DNA of 64,000 nt from Flagellimonas nanhaiensis (GCF_003382275.1 NZ_QTJX01000002.1:806001-870000); one strand, 5' to 3'; shown: positions 8,752-17,238, numbered from the stretch's first letter. Notes: generated by a model not told the origin, from the letters alone. A program made the numbers and translations.

Positions 8752-9420
8752 CTAATTTCCCATATATTCCCCAATAAAGGAAAGCATATTCATAATTCCA
8801 TGTGCCAAAATGAGAGGCCAAAGGTTTCTTCGAAACTTAATGTATAGAAAACCGAGAACTAAGGAGATACTAAAAATAATCAAGGCCCCAACAATTCCCC
8901 GGTTGTAAAAATGAACCAGTCCAAAAAGAAATCCTTGGGATAAAACTGCAACGGTAGTCGGGTATTTGAAATTTTCCATTAGTTCTTCAACAACATTTAG
9001 TACAAACCCCCTAAAAATCATTTCTTCCAAGAATGCTCCAACCACCCAACTAATTAGAACCCATTTTATAAACATGGGTAGATTGCCCTCCATCCCTTCA
9101 AAGCGGGATTGATCTGGAATGGGATCTCCAAAAACCATTGAAAAAAGATAAGAGCTGCCGGCAGCGGCCAAAATTGTTAAAACAAAAGTCATGGGTACTT
9201 GCCAAAGCAACCTAATGGGTTTTTCCATTTTTCTCAAACCAAAGTCGGACCACCCCATTTTGTTTTGTGCCAGTATCCATGTACAAATTAAGGCTATGCA
9301 AATGGCTGTAATTGGACCAGCGTAATCTTGTGTTAATTGGTAGGTTGTGAAATTAATTATGGCACCTGCTATAATTACAAATAGAATGCTTGTTCTAGAG
9401 AACACTTTAATTTTTAACAT
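8752..9420 (-). CDS. CPBP family intramembrane glutamic protease (Rce1/Abi type)
   Basis: A 222-residue protein with six to eight membrane segments and the family's catalytic motifs: EExxxR at E132-E133-R137 (EEMIFRG), FxxxH ending at H170 (GFLFGLVH) and HxxxN at H207-N211 (AHGIMNM). These correspond to the Rce1-type glutamate protease site. Family members process prenylated proteins in eukaryotes and act in bacteriocin immunity or regulation in bacteria. Here it is the second gene after a MarR regulator, 15 bases downstream, so the regulator probably controls it. The substrate is unknown. Confidence 0.85.
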   Translation of the reverse strand: MLKIKVFSRTSILFVIIAGAIINFTTYQLTQDYAGPITAICIALICTWILAQNKMGWSDFGLRKMEKPIRLLWQVPMTFVLTILAAAGSSYLFSMVFGDPIPDQSRFEGMEGNLPMFIKWVLISWVVGAFLEEMIFRGFVLNVVEELMENFKYPTTVAVLSQGFLFGLVHFYNRGIVGALIIFSISLVLGFLYIKFRRNLWPLILAHGIMNMLSFIGEYMGN

Positions 9421-9435
9421 GTCTAAAAAGTTTTA

Positions 9436-9921
9436 TTAGATGCGATAAATCATGGGTTTTCTTATGAGTGCTTTTTTTGCCTTTATCAAAGATTCAAATA
9501 GGTCTACGCCAATTTCATCGAATAGATCTTTATAGGCAATTTCCGCAGAGGCCATTACTTTTTCAAGTCGGGCCACTACCTTTTCACCTTCTTTGGTTAG
9601 CTTGTAAAGAGTCCTTCGCCCATCCCTTGAATCGCTAATCTCATGGATATACTTTTCTGATTTCAATGGCTTAATGCGATGAGCGATTAACTGATGGGAC
9701 ATGTTCAAAAGACTTCCTAGCTCAGTCACACTCAAAGCTCCTTTTGTTTTGAGTAACATCAAGGTTGATGCAGTTCGAGATGGGATGTTAAGCTCTTCGC
9801 CACCTATCATTTGGTTTCCTTGCTCATTGATTATGCTGAGAAGTTGATATAGCTGTAAACCTAAAAACGAAAGGCCAAGCCCATCAATGGATTCGTTGGA
9901 GAGTAATATTGTTTTCTTCAT
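9436..9921 (-). CDS. MarR family transcriptional regulator
   Basis: A 161-residue winged-helix regulator. The helix-turn-helix lies near 60-90 (LSVTELGSLLNMSHQLIAHR) and the wing contains DSRDGRRTLYKLT, the DxR pattern typical of MarR. Flanking helices would form the dimer interface. It is the first gene of a two-gene unit with the CPBP protease. Its own start codon overlaps a set of inverted repeats and a TATATTTG box, which suggests autoregulation. The ligand is not predictable. Confidence 0.85.
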   Translation of the reverse strand: MKKTILLSNESIDGLGLSFLGLQLYQLLSIINEQGNQMIGGEELNIPSRTASTLMLLKTKGALSVTELGSLLNMSHQLIAHRIKPLKSEKYIHEISDSRDGRRTLYKLTKEGEKVVARLEKVMASAEIAYKDLFDEIGVDLFESLIKAKKALIRKPMIYRI

Positions 9922-9960
9922 TAATGCAAATATATGCGCAAATTTTTACATATTAATGAA
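9917..9960 (-). promoter_or_regulatory. Promoter box and candidate MarR operators
   Basis: On the minus strand a TATATTTG box (9934-9927) lies five bases before the marR-like ATG, so the transcript may start at or next to the start codon. The box is nested in an imperfect palindrome TGCAAATATATGCGCA (9925-9940, 12 of 16 bases symmetric). A perfect 9-bp inverted repeat, TTCATTAAT at 9917-9925 and ATTAATGAA at 9952-9960, flanks it. The arrangement suits a repressor that covers its own promoter. The assignment to this MarR protein is inference from position. Confidence 0.5.
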
Positions 9961-9999
9961 TGATAATTCCCAATCAAGATGATTAATGTAATCCTTAGA

Positions 10000-10077
10000 T
10001 TACTCTTTAGCTCTCCCGGCTAAGTTTCCTACTATAAAAATTACCAAAGTGGGGAATGCCCATCCCATTCTAATTTG
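10000..10077 (-). pseudogene. brnQ 3'-end remnant (last 23-24 codons of a second copy)
   Basis: Read on the minus strand, this stretch encodes MGWAFPTLVIFIVGNLA followed by GRAKE and a stop, matching the end of the intact brnQ product 1.1 kb away (MGWVLPALAIFIVGNLA then ERPKG) at 16 of 22 residues and 51 of 66 bases by my count. An in-frame stop occurs at 10078-10080 and no further homology to brnQ could be followed. It lies in the same orientation as the intact gene. It is either what is left of a deleted tandem paralogue or a displaced 3' end from an old insertion. Confidence 0.75.
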
Positions 10078-10279
10078 TTATTTCTCTTAGTCGTCATCTA
10101 CCATTCAACATCCGATGGACTTATATGAAATTTAACATGCATATTAATATCATTTTTAATGTTATTATATGAGGGTTCTTGGATACATCAATTGATAAAC
10201 TGTATTCATCAATCAGTATTAGATTTCCATTTAGAATCTCATTTGTTTTGATTATTCATTTAATCAAACTTGAGAGAAG
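10078..10279. other. AT-rich intergenic stretch with hairpins, before the methyltransferase
   Basis: No gene was found here. Two inverted repeats are visible: an imperfect AT-rich hairpin at 10140-10171, and a perfect 8-bp stem TTTGATTA/TAATCAAA at 10247-10268 ending 11 bases before the methyltransferase ATG. No good promoter box was found. Together with 9961-9999 and the brnQ remnant it forms the only gap longer than 300 bases in the window (9922-10279). Confidence 0.5.
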
Positions 10280-11059
10280 ATGTTCTTAAAAAATATAATT
10301 CCAGGAAACTTTAAAGAGAAATACAACAGGTATAAAACAAGGGAGGTGGAGCAGATTTACAAAGGGAATAAAGTTACATGTCCCATTTGCAATTCTAGCT
10401 ATAGTGAGTTTGGCACTTTTGGAAAACGAACAAGAAAGAATGCAAAATGCCATAAGTGTGGTTCTTTGGAGAGACATAGATTAGTTTGGTGCTATCTCAA
10501 TAAAAAAAGAATTTTAAGAGAAGGAATGTCAATTTTACATTTTGCTCCTGAAGAGGTTTTCTATAATATATTTTCCAAATTAGATTATATAGAATATTTT
10601 CCTTGTGATCTTAAACCTGATAGTTTTACCTTTGAAGGCAATATACCAATTGCCAAGGTAGACATTACTGATATTCCATATAAGACCAATGCCTTTGATT
10701 TTATTCTATGTAATCATGTATTGGAGCACATACCAAACGATGAACGAGCCTTATCTGAATTATTCAGAGTAATGAAAGAAGGGGGATCTGGTATTTTTCA
10801 AGTTCCAATAGATTACTCAAGGGAAACAACCTATGAAGACTTTTCAATAAAAACAAAGAAAGGAAGAATGAAAGCATTTGGGCAACATGACCATGTAAGA
10901 TGGTACGGAAGAGACTATGTAGATAGACTGTCCAATGCTGGCTTCATGGCCGAAGAGGATAATTTTGTTCAAGAATTTTCTGAAGAAGATCAATTTAGAA
11001 ATGGCTTTGAAAAATCAGAAAGGATATATTTCTGCAGCAAACAAAAGACCAATCAATAA
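10280..11059 (+). CDS. SAM-dependent methyltransferase with N-terminal zinc ribbon
   Basis: A 259-residue class I methyltransferase. The N-terminal region has two CxxC pairs (C34/C37 and C57/C60, CPIC and CHKC), followed by GSLERHRL, a layout seen in methyltransferases of glycan clusters. In the core, LHFAPE, a KVDITDIPY acidic loop and FDFILCNHVLEHIPNDERAL match the Methyltransf_11 order, though the usual GxGxG loop is replaced by ILHFAPEE. The codon use and flanks are visibly more AT-rich than neighbouring genes, and it sits alone between brnQ and a brnQ remnant, both signs of transfer. The substrate is unknown. Confidence 0.8.
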   Translation: MFLKNIIPGNFKEKYNRYKTREVEQIYKGNKVTCPICNSSYSEFGTFGKRTRKNAKCHKCGSLERHRLVWCYLNKKRILREGMSILHFAPEEVFYNIFSKLDYIEYFPCDLKPDSFTFEGNIPIAKVDITDIPYKTNAFDFILCNHVLEHIPNDERALSELFRVMKEGGSGIFQVPIDYSRETTYEDFSIKTKKGRMKAFGQHDHVRWYGRDYVDRLSNAGFMAEEDNFVQEFSEEDQFRNGFEKSERIYFCSKQKTNQ

Positions 11060-11112
11060 GGATTGGGATATGTTATAATCTTTTGTGTCCAATTTTTTCT
11101 AACAAATCAAGT

Positions 11113-12384
11113 TCACCCTTTAGGCCTCTCAGCCAAGTTTCCCACAATAAAAATTGCCAACGCAGGTAAGACCCATCCCATGTGATATTCCCTTAAGGGA
11201 ATCCATTGGGTATATGCAGCTATACTTTCTCCATGACCAAGACTACCAATAAAGTCAGGAATACTGAACAGGATAGTTATATGCACCACTAACCTAAACA
11301 CTTTTGGAGAGGCCCACTTGTCAGGAATTACATTCAACAGAATCAAAATAATGGTTATTGGGTAGATGAACATTAAGGCTGGCAGGGCCACGGCAATAAT
11401 ATAACCTACATTGAATTGCCCAACCAGTACGCCCAAAATGCATCCAACCAACGCAGTGATGCGATACGCCAATTGCGAATCGTTGAAACGACCTTTAATA
11501 AAATCGGCGGTACCAGTAACAATTCCAACGGCAGTGGTAAAGCAGGCCAAACTCACCAATATACTGAGTAGCACAGTGGCGTTGTTACCTAACGTCTTCA
11601 AGCTAATGCCCGTCAAAATTGCAGTTCGGGAAATATCACTTTCAAATGAATCACTGAACAAAGCCCCAGTCAAAATGAGCCCAGCGTAGACAGTGAACAG
11701 CCCGAGCCCTGCCAAAATACCTGCTTTTCCAATAACACTTTTCTTGGTCTCATAAGAGGCGGACTTTTCTTTTAAGTTGATGGAGATTATTATAACACCA
11801 CCCACTACCACGGCCCCAATGGCATCAAAAGTTTGATAACCTTCCAGAATACCATGGCTGAACGGACTCTTGAATTCCGAAGGCCCAAAGTTAAAATCCA
11901 GAGAGAAAACCGCAGTGGCCACAATCAAAAGAAGAATAATCAATATGCCAGGAGTGAGGAATTTACCCACTACATCTAAAATCTTAGATCGGTTGATGAC
12001 AAAAATATAGACCAATACAAAGTAGATAAGACTGGTTACCAATGAGGAGGAATCCCAAAGAGGCTCAACGGCCATTTCATGGGTAACGGATGCAGTTCTT
12101 GGGGAGGGAAGAGCTATGGAAATAGCATATACCACATAGCAGTAGACCAGACTAAAGGTGGGGGATACCTTTTTTCCAAAATCATACATGGTGCCCTGTA
12201 GTTTAGCGTGGGCCAATATTCCCAATATGGGAATTAGTACTGCCGATAAACAAAACCCAAGGGCGACCCACCACCACAGATTTCCAGATTTAAAACCCAA
12301 TTGCGGGGGTAAAATAAGATTGCCGGCACCAAAAAAGAGAGAAAACAGGGCAAACGCGGTAACTGCAGTGATTTTTTTGTTCAT
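11113..12384 (-). CDS. brnQ: Branched-chain amino acid:cation symporter BrnQ
   Basis: A 423-residue transporter of the LIVCS family, which imports leucine, isoleucine and valine with sodium or protons. Around 12 hydrophobic segments are visible. The N-terminus FALFSLFFGAGNLILPPQLG is the family signature, followed by the conserved AVLIPILGILAHAKLQG. Later segments include FDAIGAVVVGGVIIISINLK and SLACFTTAVGIVTGTADFI. Length is normal. A diverged copy of its last codons lies 1.1 kb downstream of its stop. Confidence 0.92.
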   Translation of the reverse strand: MNKKITAVTAFALFSLFFGAGNLILPPQLGFKSGNLWWWVALGFCLSAVLIPILGILAHAKLQGTMYDFGKKVSPTFSLVYCYVVYAISIALPSPRTASVTHEMAVEPLWDSSSLVTSLIYFVLVYIFVINRSKILDVVGKFLTPGILIILLLIVATAVFSLDFNFGPSEFKSPFSHGILEGYQTFDAIGAVVVGGVIIISINLKEKSASYETKKSVIGKAGILAGLGLFTVYAGLILTGALFSDSFESDISRTAILTGISLKTLGNNATVLLSILVSLACFTTAVGIVTGTADFIKGRFNDSQLAYRITALVGCILGVLVGQFNVGYIIAVALPALMFIYPITIILILLNVIPDKWASPKVFRLVVHITILFSIPDFIGSLGHGESIAAYTQWIPLREYHMGWVLPALAIFIVGNLAERPKG

Positions 12385-12646
12385 AAGGTGTTGATAATTA
12401 TTTCCTAAAGTAGTATATTTCGAAGGTGAGTTTAACGAAGAAACACAACTTTTAGCTGAGAAACATGCATTTCATCGAAAATTTTTTTTTGTCGGGATGT
12501 TTTCAAAAATAAAAAGTTATTAACATTCGTTGTTTTATTAACCATTCAACTAAAACTAAACGTATAAAGAATAATTACCAGTAACTGTTTTGCATTCTTC
12601 GATCCCCAAATCGTATCAATGCCTCCCAAACAACAAGACCAAACTT

Positions 12647-12901
12647 ATGAAGACATCCTCTACGCAACATGGCAACAAAATCACTTCCCTATTCTGCAAT
12701 GTATTTGGACATCATTATGTAGTCTCCAAAAAAGTAACAAAGCATATCAAGGAATACAAATGTATTCATTGTCAAAAGCAGGTCACCACGGACGCCAGTG
12801 GAAAACTGTCCGAGTTGACCCCTCAAATGCAGGAAATTAACGACACTTTGGAAGACATGTACCAAAAAAGAAGGAGCAGGGTTGTACAACACGTGGCTTA
12901 G
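12647..12901 (+). CDS. Small hypothetical protein with a Cys-pair motif (84 aa)
   Basis: The ATG at 12647 (MKTSSTQHGNK) gives 84 residues; an upstream ATG at 12590 would add 19 residues of poor quality. The product contains CNVFGHHYVVSKKVTKHI and then YKCIHCQKQVTTD, a CxxxGH ... CxxC pattern reminiscent of small DUF1660-type zinc-binding proteins. The C-terminal half is a charged helix (LTPQMQEINDTLEDMYQKRR). It stands alone, about 260 bases from brnQ, which is divergent. Function unknown. Confidence 0.6.
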   Translation: MKTSSTQHGNKITSLFCNVFGHHYVVSKKVTKHIKEYKCIHCQKQVTTDASGKLSELTPQMQEINDTLEDMYQKRRSRVVQHVA

Positions 12902-12938
12902 CCCCATCTTTCGGTTTTATTAAGAAGTTTTAGGTTTA

Positions 12939-13026
12939 TCCCGAAAACTTAAGTTCGTATCTTATGCTATGCGTCGCGTGCCCCAAGACCTACTAGTGAA
13001 GTTGCGCTTGATTTTCGGGATTTTTT
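12939..13026 (+). ncRNA. Candidate structured RNA ending in a terminator-like stem
   Basis: TCCCGAAAA (12939-12947) pairs perfectly with TTTTCGGGA (13012-13020), and six T follow at 13021-13026. After a bulged C the stem can extend by TTAAG (12949-12953) with CTTGA (13007-13011), including one G-U pair. The enclosed loop of about 53 bases is GC-richer than the surroundings. It may be a small RNA closed by its own terminator, or a long-loop terminator for the upstream small gene. No known RNA family was recognised. The T-run overlaps the thiL stop codon. Confidence 0.4.
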
Positions 13027-14077
13027 ATTGAATCCCATCAAAGGAGTTCCATCCTTGTGCTTTTAAAGGAATCTTTGTTTCTGCCCGGGTAATCAAATGT
13101 ACACCTTCCTCTTTAGAGGTTATATGGCCAATGACCGTTAAGTTCGGATTTGCTTTGATTTTTGGATAATCAGCTTGATCTATAGTGAACAAAAGCTCAT
13201 AATCCTCACCTCCGCTCAAGGCAATCATGGTAGAGTCCATTTTAAATTCCTCTGCTGTTGAAATCACGGTTGGGTCCAACGGAATTTTATCTTCAAAAAG
13301 ATTACAGCCAACCCCACTGTTCTTGCACAAATGCAAAATCTCGGAAGAAAGACCGTCACTGATGTCGATCATGGCAGTTGGATGCACCTCTAATTTTTTG
13401 AGTAGATCCACCATATCTTTTCGGGCCTCGGGCTTTAACTGTCGTTCCACGATATAGGAGTAGGGGTCCAAATCGGGTTGACTGTTTGGGTTCACCTTAA
13501 AAACTTCCTTTTCTCTTTCCAGGACCTGTAAGCCGAGATAGGCTCCGCCAAGATCTCCGCTCACCACTAATAGGTCGTTGGCCTTGGCACCATTTCGGTA
13601 GACCAAATCATCTGTATTGGCAACACCAATGGAGGTGGCACTGATCAACATTCCGGTTTTGGAGGAAGTGGTGTCACCACCTATCAAATCTACGTTGTAG
13701 AATTCACAAGCTGTTTGTACACCAGCATAAAACTCTTCAAGAGCTTCCAAGGGAAAACGGTTGGAAACTGCAATGGACATGGTGATCTGTGTGGCCACGG
13801 CATTCATGGCATAGATATCAGAAAGGTTTACTATGACAGCTTTGTAACCCAGATGTTTCAATGGCATATAGCTCAAGTCAAAATGAACCCCCTCCACCAA
13901 CATGTCCGTTGAAACCACCACCTTTTTATCCTTAAAATCAAGAACGGCAGCATCATCTCCAATTCCTTGAATGGAGGTTGATTGCTTCAGCTCAAAATTT
14001 TTGGTGAGGTGTTCAATAAGGCCAAATTCACCCAGTTCTTCCAATGATGTCCGTTGCGGATTCTTGTCTTCTAGCAT
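13025..14077 (-). CDS. thiL: Thiamine-monophosphate kinase
   Basis: A 350-residue enzyme that phosphorylates thiamine monophosphate to the cofactor thiamine diphosphate. Family motifs are clear: GIGDDAAVL (38-46), VVSTDMLVEGVHFD (54-67), NLSDIYAMNA (85-93) and GGDTTSSKTG (near 137), which bind Mg-ATP and substrate. The C-terminal AIR-synthase-type domain holds DISDGLSSEI and ALSGGEDYELLF. Length is normal. On the minus strand a TACTTTTG box (14089-14082) lies only four bases before the ATG, suggesting a very short or leaderless 5' end. No TPP riboswitch was seen. Confidence 0.95.
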   Translation of the reverse strand: MLEDKNPQRTSLEELGEFGLIEHLTKNFELKQSTSIQGIGDDAAVLDFKDKKVVVSTDMLVEGVHFDLSYMPLKHLGYKAVIVNLSDIYAMNAVATQITMSIAVSNRFPLEALEEFYAGVQTACEFYNVDLIGGDTTSSKTGMLISATSIGVANTDDLVYRNGAKANDLLVVSGDLGGAYLGLQVLEREKEVFKVNPNSQPDLDPYSYIVERQLKPEARKDMVDLLKKLEVHPTAMIDISDGLSSEILHLCKNSGVGCNLFEDKIPLDPTVISTAEEFKMDSTMIALSGGEDYELLFTIDQADYPKIKANPNLTVIGHITSKEEGVHLITRAETKIPLKAQGWNSFDGIQ

Positions 14078-14141
14078 TTGGCAAAAGTAAACAGGATAAT
14101 TATAAATTGTATCTTTAGTAGAAACTTAAAATTGCCATGCT

Positions 14142-15410
14142 ATGAGGAAATTAGGCCTTTTGGTACTCCTTTTTTCTTTTCTTTTTTTAGGATGCTCTAG
14201 TGACAATGATAGTCCCCCAAATGGAGATAACGATAACAACACCCCTCCAGACAATGAACCCAACATAGGAAATGGAGCTGTAACCAATGGATTATCCCCT
14301 TGTGAAAATGGAAGTGCGGCGGGCTTTCCATGTCAAGGGTACGACCTTCTTTTTCAAATGGATTTACAAGCTTTTGCAGGAAATGCTGGGAATGATATTT
14401 GGGGTTGGACCGATGCATCTACCAATAGGGAGTATGCCATAATCGGTTTGGATAATGGAACGGCATTTGTGGATATTACGGACCAAGCAAACCCTGTTTA
14501 TTTGGGCAAATTATTGACTGCTACCGTTCCGAGTGGATGGCGCGATGTTAAAGTTTATTCAGACTATGCACTCATTGTTTCCGAAGCGGATAACCATGGG
14601 ATGCAGATTTTTGATCTTAAAAGACTTAGAAATGTTGCCGATCCGCCAGAAGTTTTCTCTTCAGATGCTCGGTATACTGGAATAGGAAATGCCCATAACA
14701 TTGTAATCAACGAAAACGAAGGTTTTGCCTATCCCGTTGGAACAGCACGGAGCGATGCCTTTGGCGGAGGAGTTCATTTTGTAAACATTCAAAATCCGCT
14801 AAACCCGAATGGGGTTGGAGGTTATGGGGCCAATGGCTATACTCATGATGCCCAGGTGGTCACATACAATGGCCCCGATGCCGATTATACCGGAAGGGAA
14901 ATTTTCATTGGAGCCAATGAAGACCAGATTGCCATTGTGGACATAACGGATAAGAGCAACCCAACTGAGATAACAACATTGACCTACTCCAACATTGGAT
15001 ATACCCATCAAGGGTGGTTTACTGAAGATCATCGTTATTTTATTTTGGGGGATGAGTTGGATGAAACCGGTTTTGGCTTTAACTCAAGAACGCTGATTTT
15101 TGATTTTAGTGATTTGGATAACCCTACTTTGCATACCACCTATTTGGGACCCACGGCAGCTATTGACCACAACGGATATGTGGTAGGAGATGAATTTTTT
15201 CTAGCCAATTACACTGCCGGCATGAGAGTACTTGACATTTCAGATATTGAAAATGAAAACATAGCAGAAACAGCATTTTTCGATTCGTATCCGTCCAATA
15301 ACACTGCTGGATTCAATGGCGTTTGGAGCGTCTACCCCTTTTTTGAAAGTGGAAAGATCCTTATCAATGACATCAATTCAGGATTGTTCGTCGTTCAAAA
15401 ATCCAACTAA
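14142..15410 (+). CDS. Choice-of-anchor B family lipoprotein
   Basis: A 422-residue exported lipoprotein. The signal peptide ends in the lipobox FLGC (Cys near 19) followed by a D/N/P-rich linker. The mature part carries LVIVD-like beta-propeller repeats such as YAIIGLDNGTAFVDITDQAN, WRDVKVYSDYALIVSEADN and HNIVINENEGFAYPVGT, which define the choice-of-anchor B family. It is probably displayed on the outer membrane. The next lipoprotein gene starts three bases after its stop, so the two form an operon. Ligand and role unknown. Confidence 0.85.
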   Translation: MRKLGLLVLLFSFLFLGCSSDNDSPPNGDNDNNTPPDNEPNIGNGAVTNGLSPCENGSAAGFPCQGYDLLFQMDLQAFAGNAGNDIWGWTDASTNREYAIIGLDNGTAFVDITDQANPVYLGKLLTATVPSGWRDVKVYSDYALIVSEADNHGMQIFDLKRLRNVADPPEVFSSDARYTGIGNAHNIVINENEGFAYPVGTARSDAFGGGVHFVNIQNPLNPNGVGGYGANGYTHDAQVVTYNGPDADYTGREIFIGANEDQIAIVDITDKSNPTEITTLTYSNIGYTHQGWFTEDHRYFILGDELDETGFGFNSRTLIFDFSDLDNPTLHTTYLGPTAAIDHNGYVVGDEFFLANYTAGMRVLDISDIENENIAETAFFDSYPSNNTAGFNGVWSVYPFFESGKILINDINSGLFVVQKSN

Positions 15411-15413
15411 GCA

Positions 15414-16754
15414 ATGAAAAGAATCATACTGTTTTTGTTGCCTTTTGCTTTTTGGTGCTGTTCCGAGGATGCCATCTCAACTGACACTTTGGATCAGATT
15501 ACTTTTTTGGGAGAGATAGAATGGGTCAAAACCTATGGAGGAAGTGGTGAGGATACAGCCCAGTCCATAATCCAAACTTCTGATGGGGGCTATGCAGTTT
15601 TGGGATATAGCAATAGCATTAATGGAGATTTGATGGGAAAGACTCAAGAGGTAAACGATTATTGGCTCCTTAAACTGGATGCAAATGGAGATTTGGAATG
15701 GAGCAAGACCTATGGAGGCAGCAAGGATGACAAAGGTCAATCGGTTATCCAGACTTTAGATGGTGGTTATGCCATTGTTGGCTATGCCATGAGTGATGAT
15801 GGGGACGGAACTAACAACCAGGGCTTTCATGATAACTGGATTTTACGACTGGATGCATCTGGAAATATTCTTTGGGAAAAGAGTTTTGGATTTGCCGGAC
15901 ATGATCATTCCTATGATGTTGTGCAGACACCAGACGGAGGATTTTTCTTTGCAGGATTCCTCGACGTAACCCTATCCAATGGAGAAGGAAATTTTGGGAA
16001 AGGTTCTTATCTGACCAGACACGGAGTAGGGGAGTTTTGGGGCACCAAGTTAGATGCCAATGGCAATTTGCAATGGCGAAGATATTTTGGAGGAACCAAT
16101 AATGACCGGGCCCATGGAGTAGTACAGGCTAATGACGGTGGATTTGTAATGGCTGGCTTCTCAGAAAGTGATGACTTTGATATTTCAAATACCAAAGGGA
16201 GCTACGATTTTTGGGTAGTTAAAGTCGATAGTTCAGGAAACATGCTGTGGGAAAGGTCTTTTGGGGGCACCGGGATAGAAATTTCCTATGACATTGTAAA
16301 GACCCAAGATGGTGGGTATGCCATAGCAGGCAACACTTTTAGTACAGATACCGATGTATCAAAAAACAACGGGGAATCTGATGTATGGCTTATCAAAATT
16401 GATGATAGTGGTAATTTGCTTTGGGAAAGAACTTTTGGGGGCACCGGATTTGATGCTGCAAGGGGACTGAGTACAACTTCGGATGGAGGTTTTGTACTGG
16501 CAGGAAATTCTAAAAGCTTAGACGGGGATGCCTCAGAAAGCAATGGAGAAAATGACCTTTGGGTAATTAAAACTGACGCCCAGGGCAACCTTACCTATCA
16601 GCAATCTTTTGGAGGGGCAAATCTCGATTTCGGATTTGATGTTCTTGAAAATTCAAATGGAAGTTTGGTGGTGGTCGGAGAAACAGCAAGCGATCTGTTT
16701 CAAGATATTGGATCCAAAGGAATGACCGACTTGGTCATCATCAAAATAAAATAG
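15414..16754 (+). CDS. Lipoprotein with seven propeller-type repeats
   Basis: A 446-residue lipoprotein whose signal peptide ends near FWCC. Seven repeats of about 55-60 residues are visible, each starting with a W-x-[KR]-[ST]-[YF]-G-G type motif and followed by DGG[YF]: WVKTYGGSGED, WSKTYGGSKDD, WEKSFGFAGHD, WRRYFGGTNND, WERSFGGTGIE, WERTFGGTGFD and YQQSFGGANLD. Seven units suggest a seven-bladed beta-propeller. Each repeat ends in a DANG or DASG turn. It follows the choice-of-anchor B gene by three bases and is probably co-expressed. Function unknown. Confidence 0.8.
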   Translation: MKRIILFLLPFAFWCCSEDAISTDTLDQITFLGEIEWVKTYGGSGEDTAQSIIQTSDGGYAVLGYSNSINGDLMGKTQEVNDYWLLKLDANGDLEWSKTYGGSKDDKGQSVIQTLDGGYAIVGYAMSDDGDGTNNQGFHDNWILRLDASGNILWEKSFGFAGHDHSYDVVQTPDGGFFFAGFLDVTLSNGEGNFGKGSYLTRHGVGEFWGTKLDANGNLQWRRYFGGTNNDRAHGVVQANDGGFVMAGFSESDDFDISNTKGSYDFWVVKVDSSGNMLWERSFGGTGIEISYDIVKTQDGGYAIAGNTFSTDTDVSKNNGESDVWLIKIDDSGNLLWERTFGGTGFDAARGLSTTSDGGFVLAGNSKSLDGDASESNGENDLWVIKTDAQGNLTYQQSFGGANLDFGFDVLENSNGSLVVVGETASDLFQDIGSKGMTDLVIIKIK

Positions 16755-16763
16755 CTCTTCCTG

Positions 16764-16784
16764 TCCATAGAAAACCCCTATGGA
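16764..16784 (+). terminator. Weak hairpin after the lipoprotein pair
   Basis: TCCATAG and CTATGGA form a perfect 7-bp stem around a 7-base loop, 10 bases after the stop of the seven-repeat lipoprotein gene. No T-run follows, so intrinsic termination is doubtful. It may instead stabilise the mRNA end. Confidence 0.3.
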
Positions 16785-16835
16785 ATCATTCGTTATTATA
16801 ATGTTAGGAAATATGGTAAAACCCTACAGATAACC

Positions 16836-16843
16836 TATATTTG
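16836..16843 (+). promoter_or_regulatory. -7 promoter box of the suf operon
   Basis: TATATTTG matches the Bacteroidota -7 box TAnnTTTG. It lies 29 bases before the sufA ATG and is the best promoter signal upstream of the operon. The expected TTTG near 16812-16816 is not present, so an activator may be needed. Confidence 0.5.
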
Positions 16844-16872
16844 TACGCTATTTAGAATAAATCCAAGTAAGA

Positions 16873-17202
16873 ATGATTAAAGTTTCGGAGACTGCCAAGA
16901 AGAAAGTGGTATCACTTATGACTGAAGAGGGCTTTGACGCATCCACAGATTTTGTTCGGGTGGGAGTAAAAAGTGGAGGCTGCAGCGGATTGTCCTATGA
17001 GTTGAATTTTGACAAGATGGCCTCTGACACGGACAAAGTTTTTGAGGATAATGCAGTGAGGATCATTGTGGATAAAAAGAGCTTTCTGTACCTGGTAGGG
17101 ACCACCTTGGAATATTCTGGAGGATTGAACGGTAAGGGTTTTGTTTTCAATAACCCCAACGCTCAAAGAACATGCGGTTGTGGAGAGAGCTTCTCGCTGT
17201 AA
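16873..17202 (+). CDS. sufA: A-type iron-sulfur carrier protein (SufA/IscA family)
   Basis: A 109-residue A-type carrier that receives Fe-S clusters from SufBCD and passes them to apo-proteins. The three conserved ligand cysteines are C37 (GGCSGLSYEL), C101 and C103 (CGCGESF). Length is exactly that of the family. It is the first gene of the suf operon, 36 bases before sufB. ErpA and IscA have the same signature, and the suf context decides the name. Confidence 0.92.
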   Translation: MIKVSETAKKKVVSLMTEEGFDASTDFVRVGVKSGGCSGLSYELNFDKMASDTDKVFEDNAVRIIVDKKSFLYLVGTTLEYSGGLNGKGFVFNNPNAQRTCGCGESFSL

Positions 17203-17238
17203 TGATACAAATGTTGCCAATTGACTAACTGAGAACAC

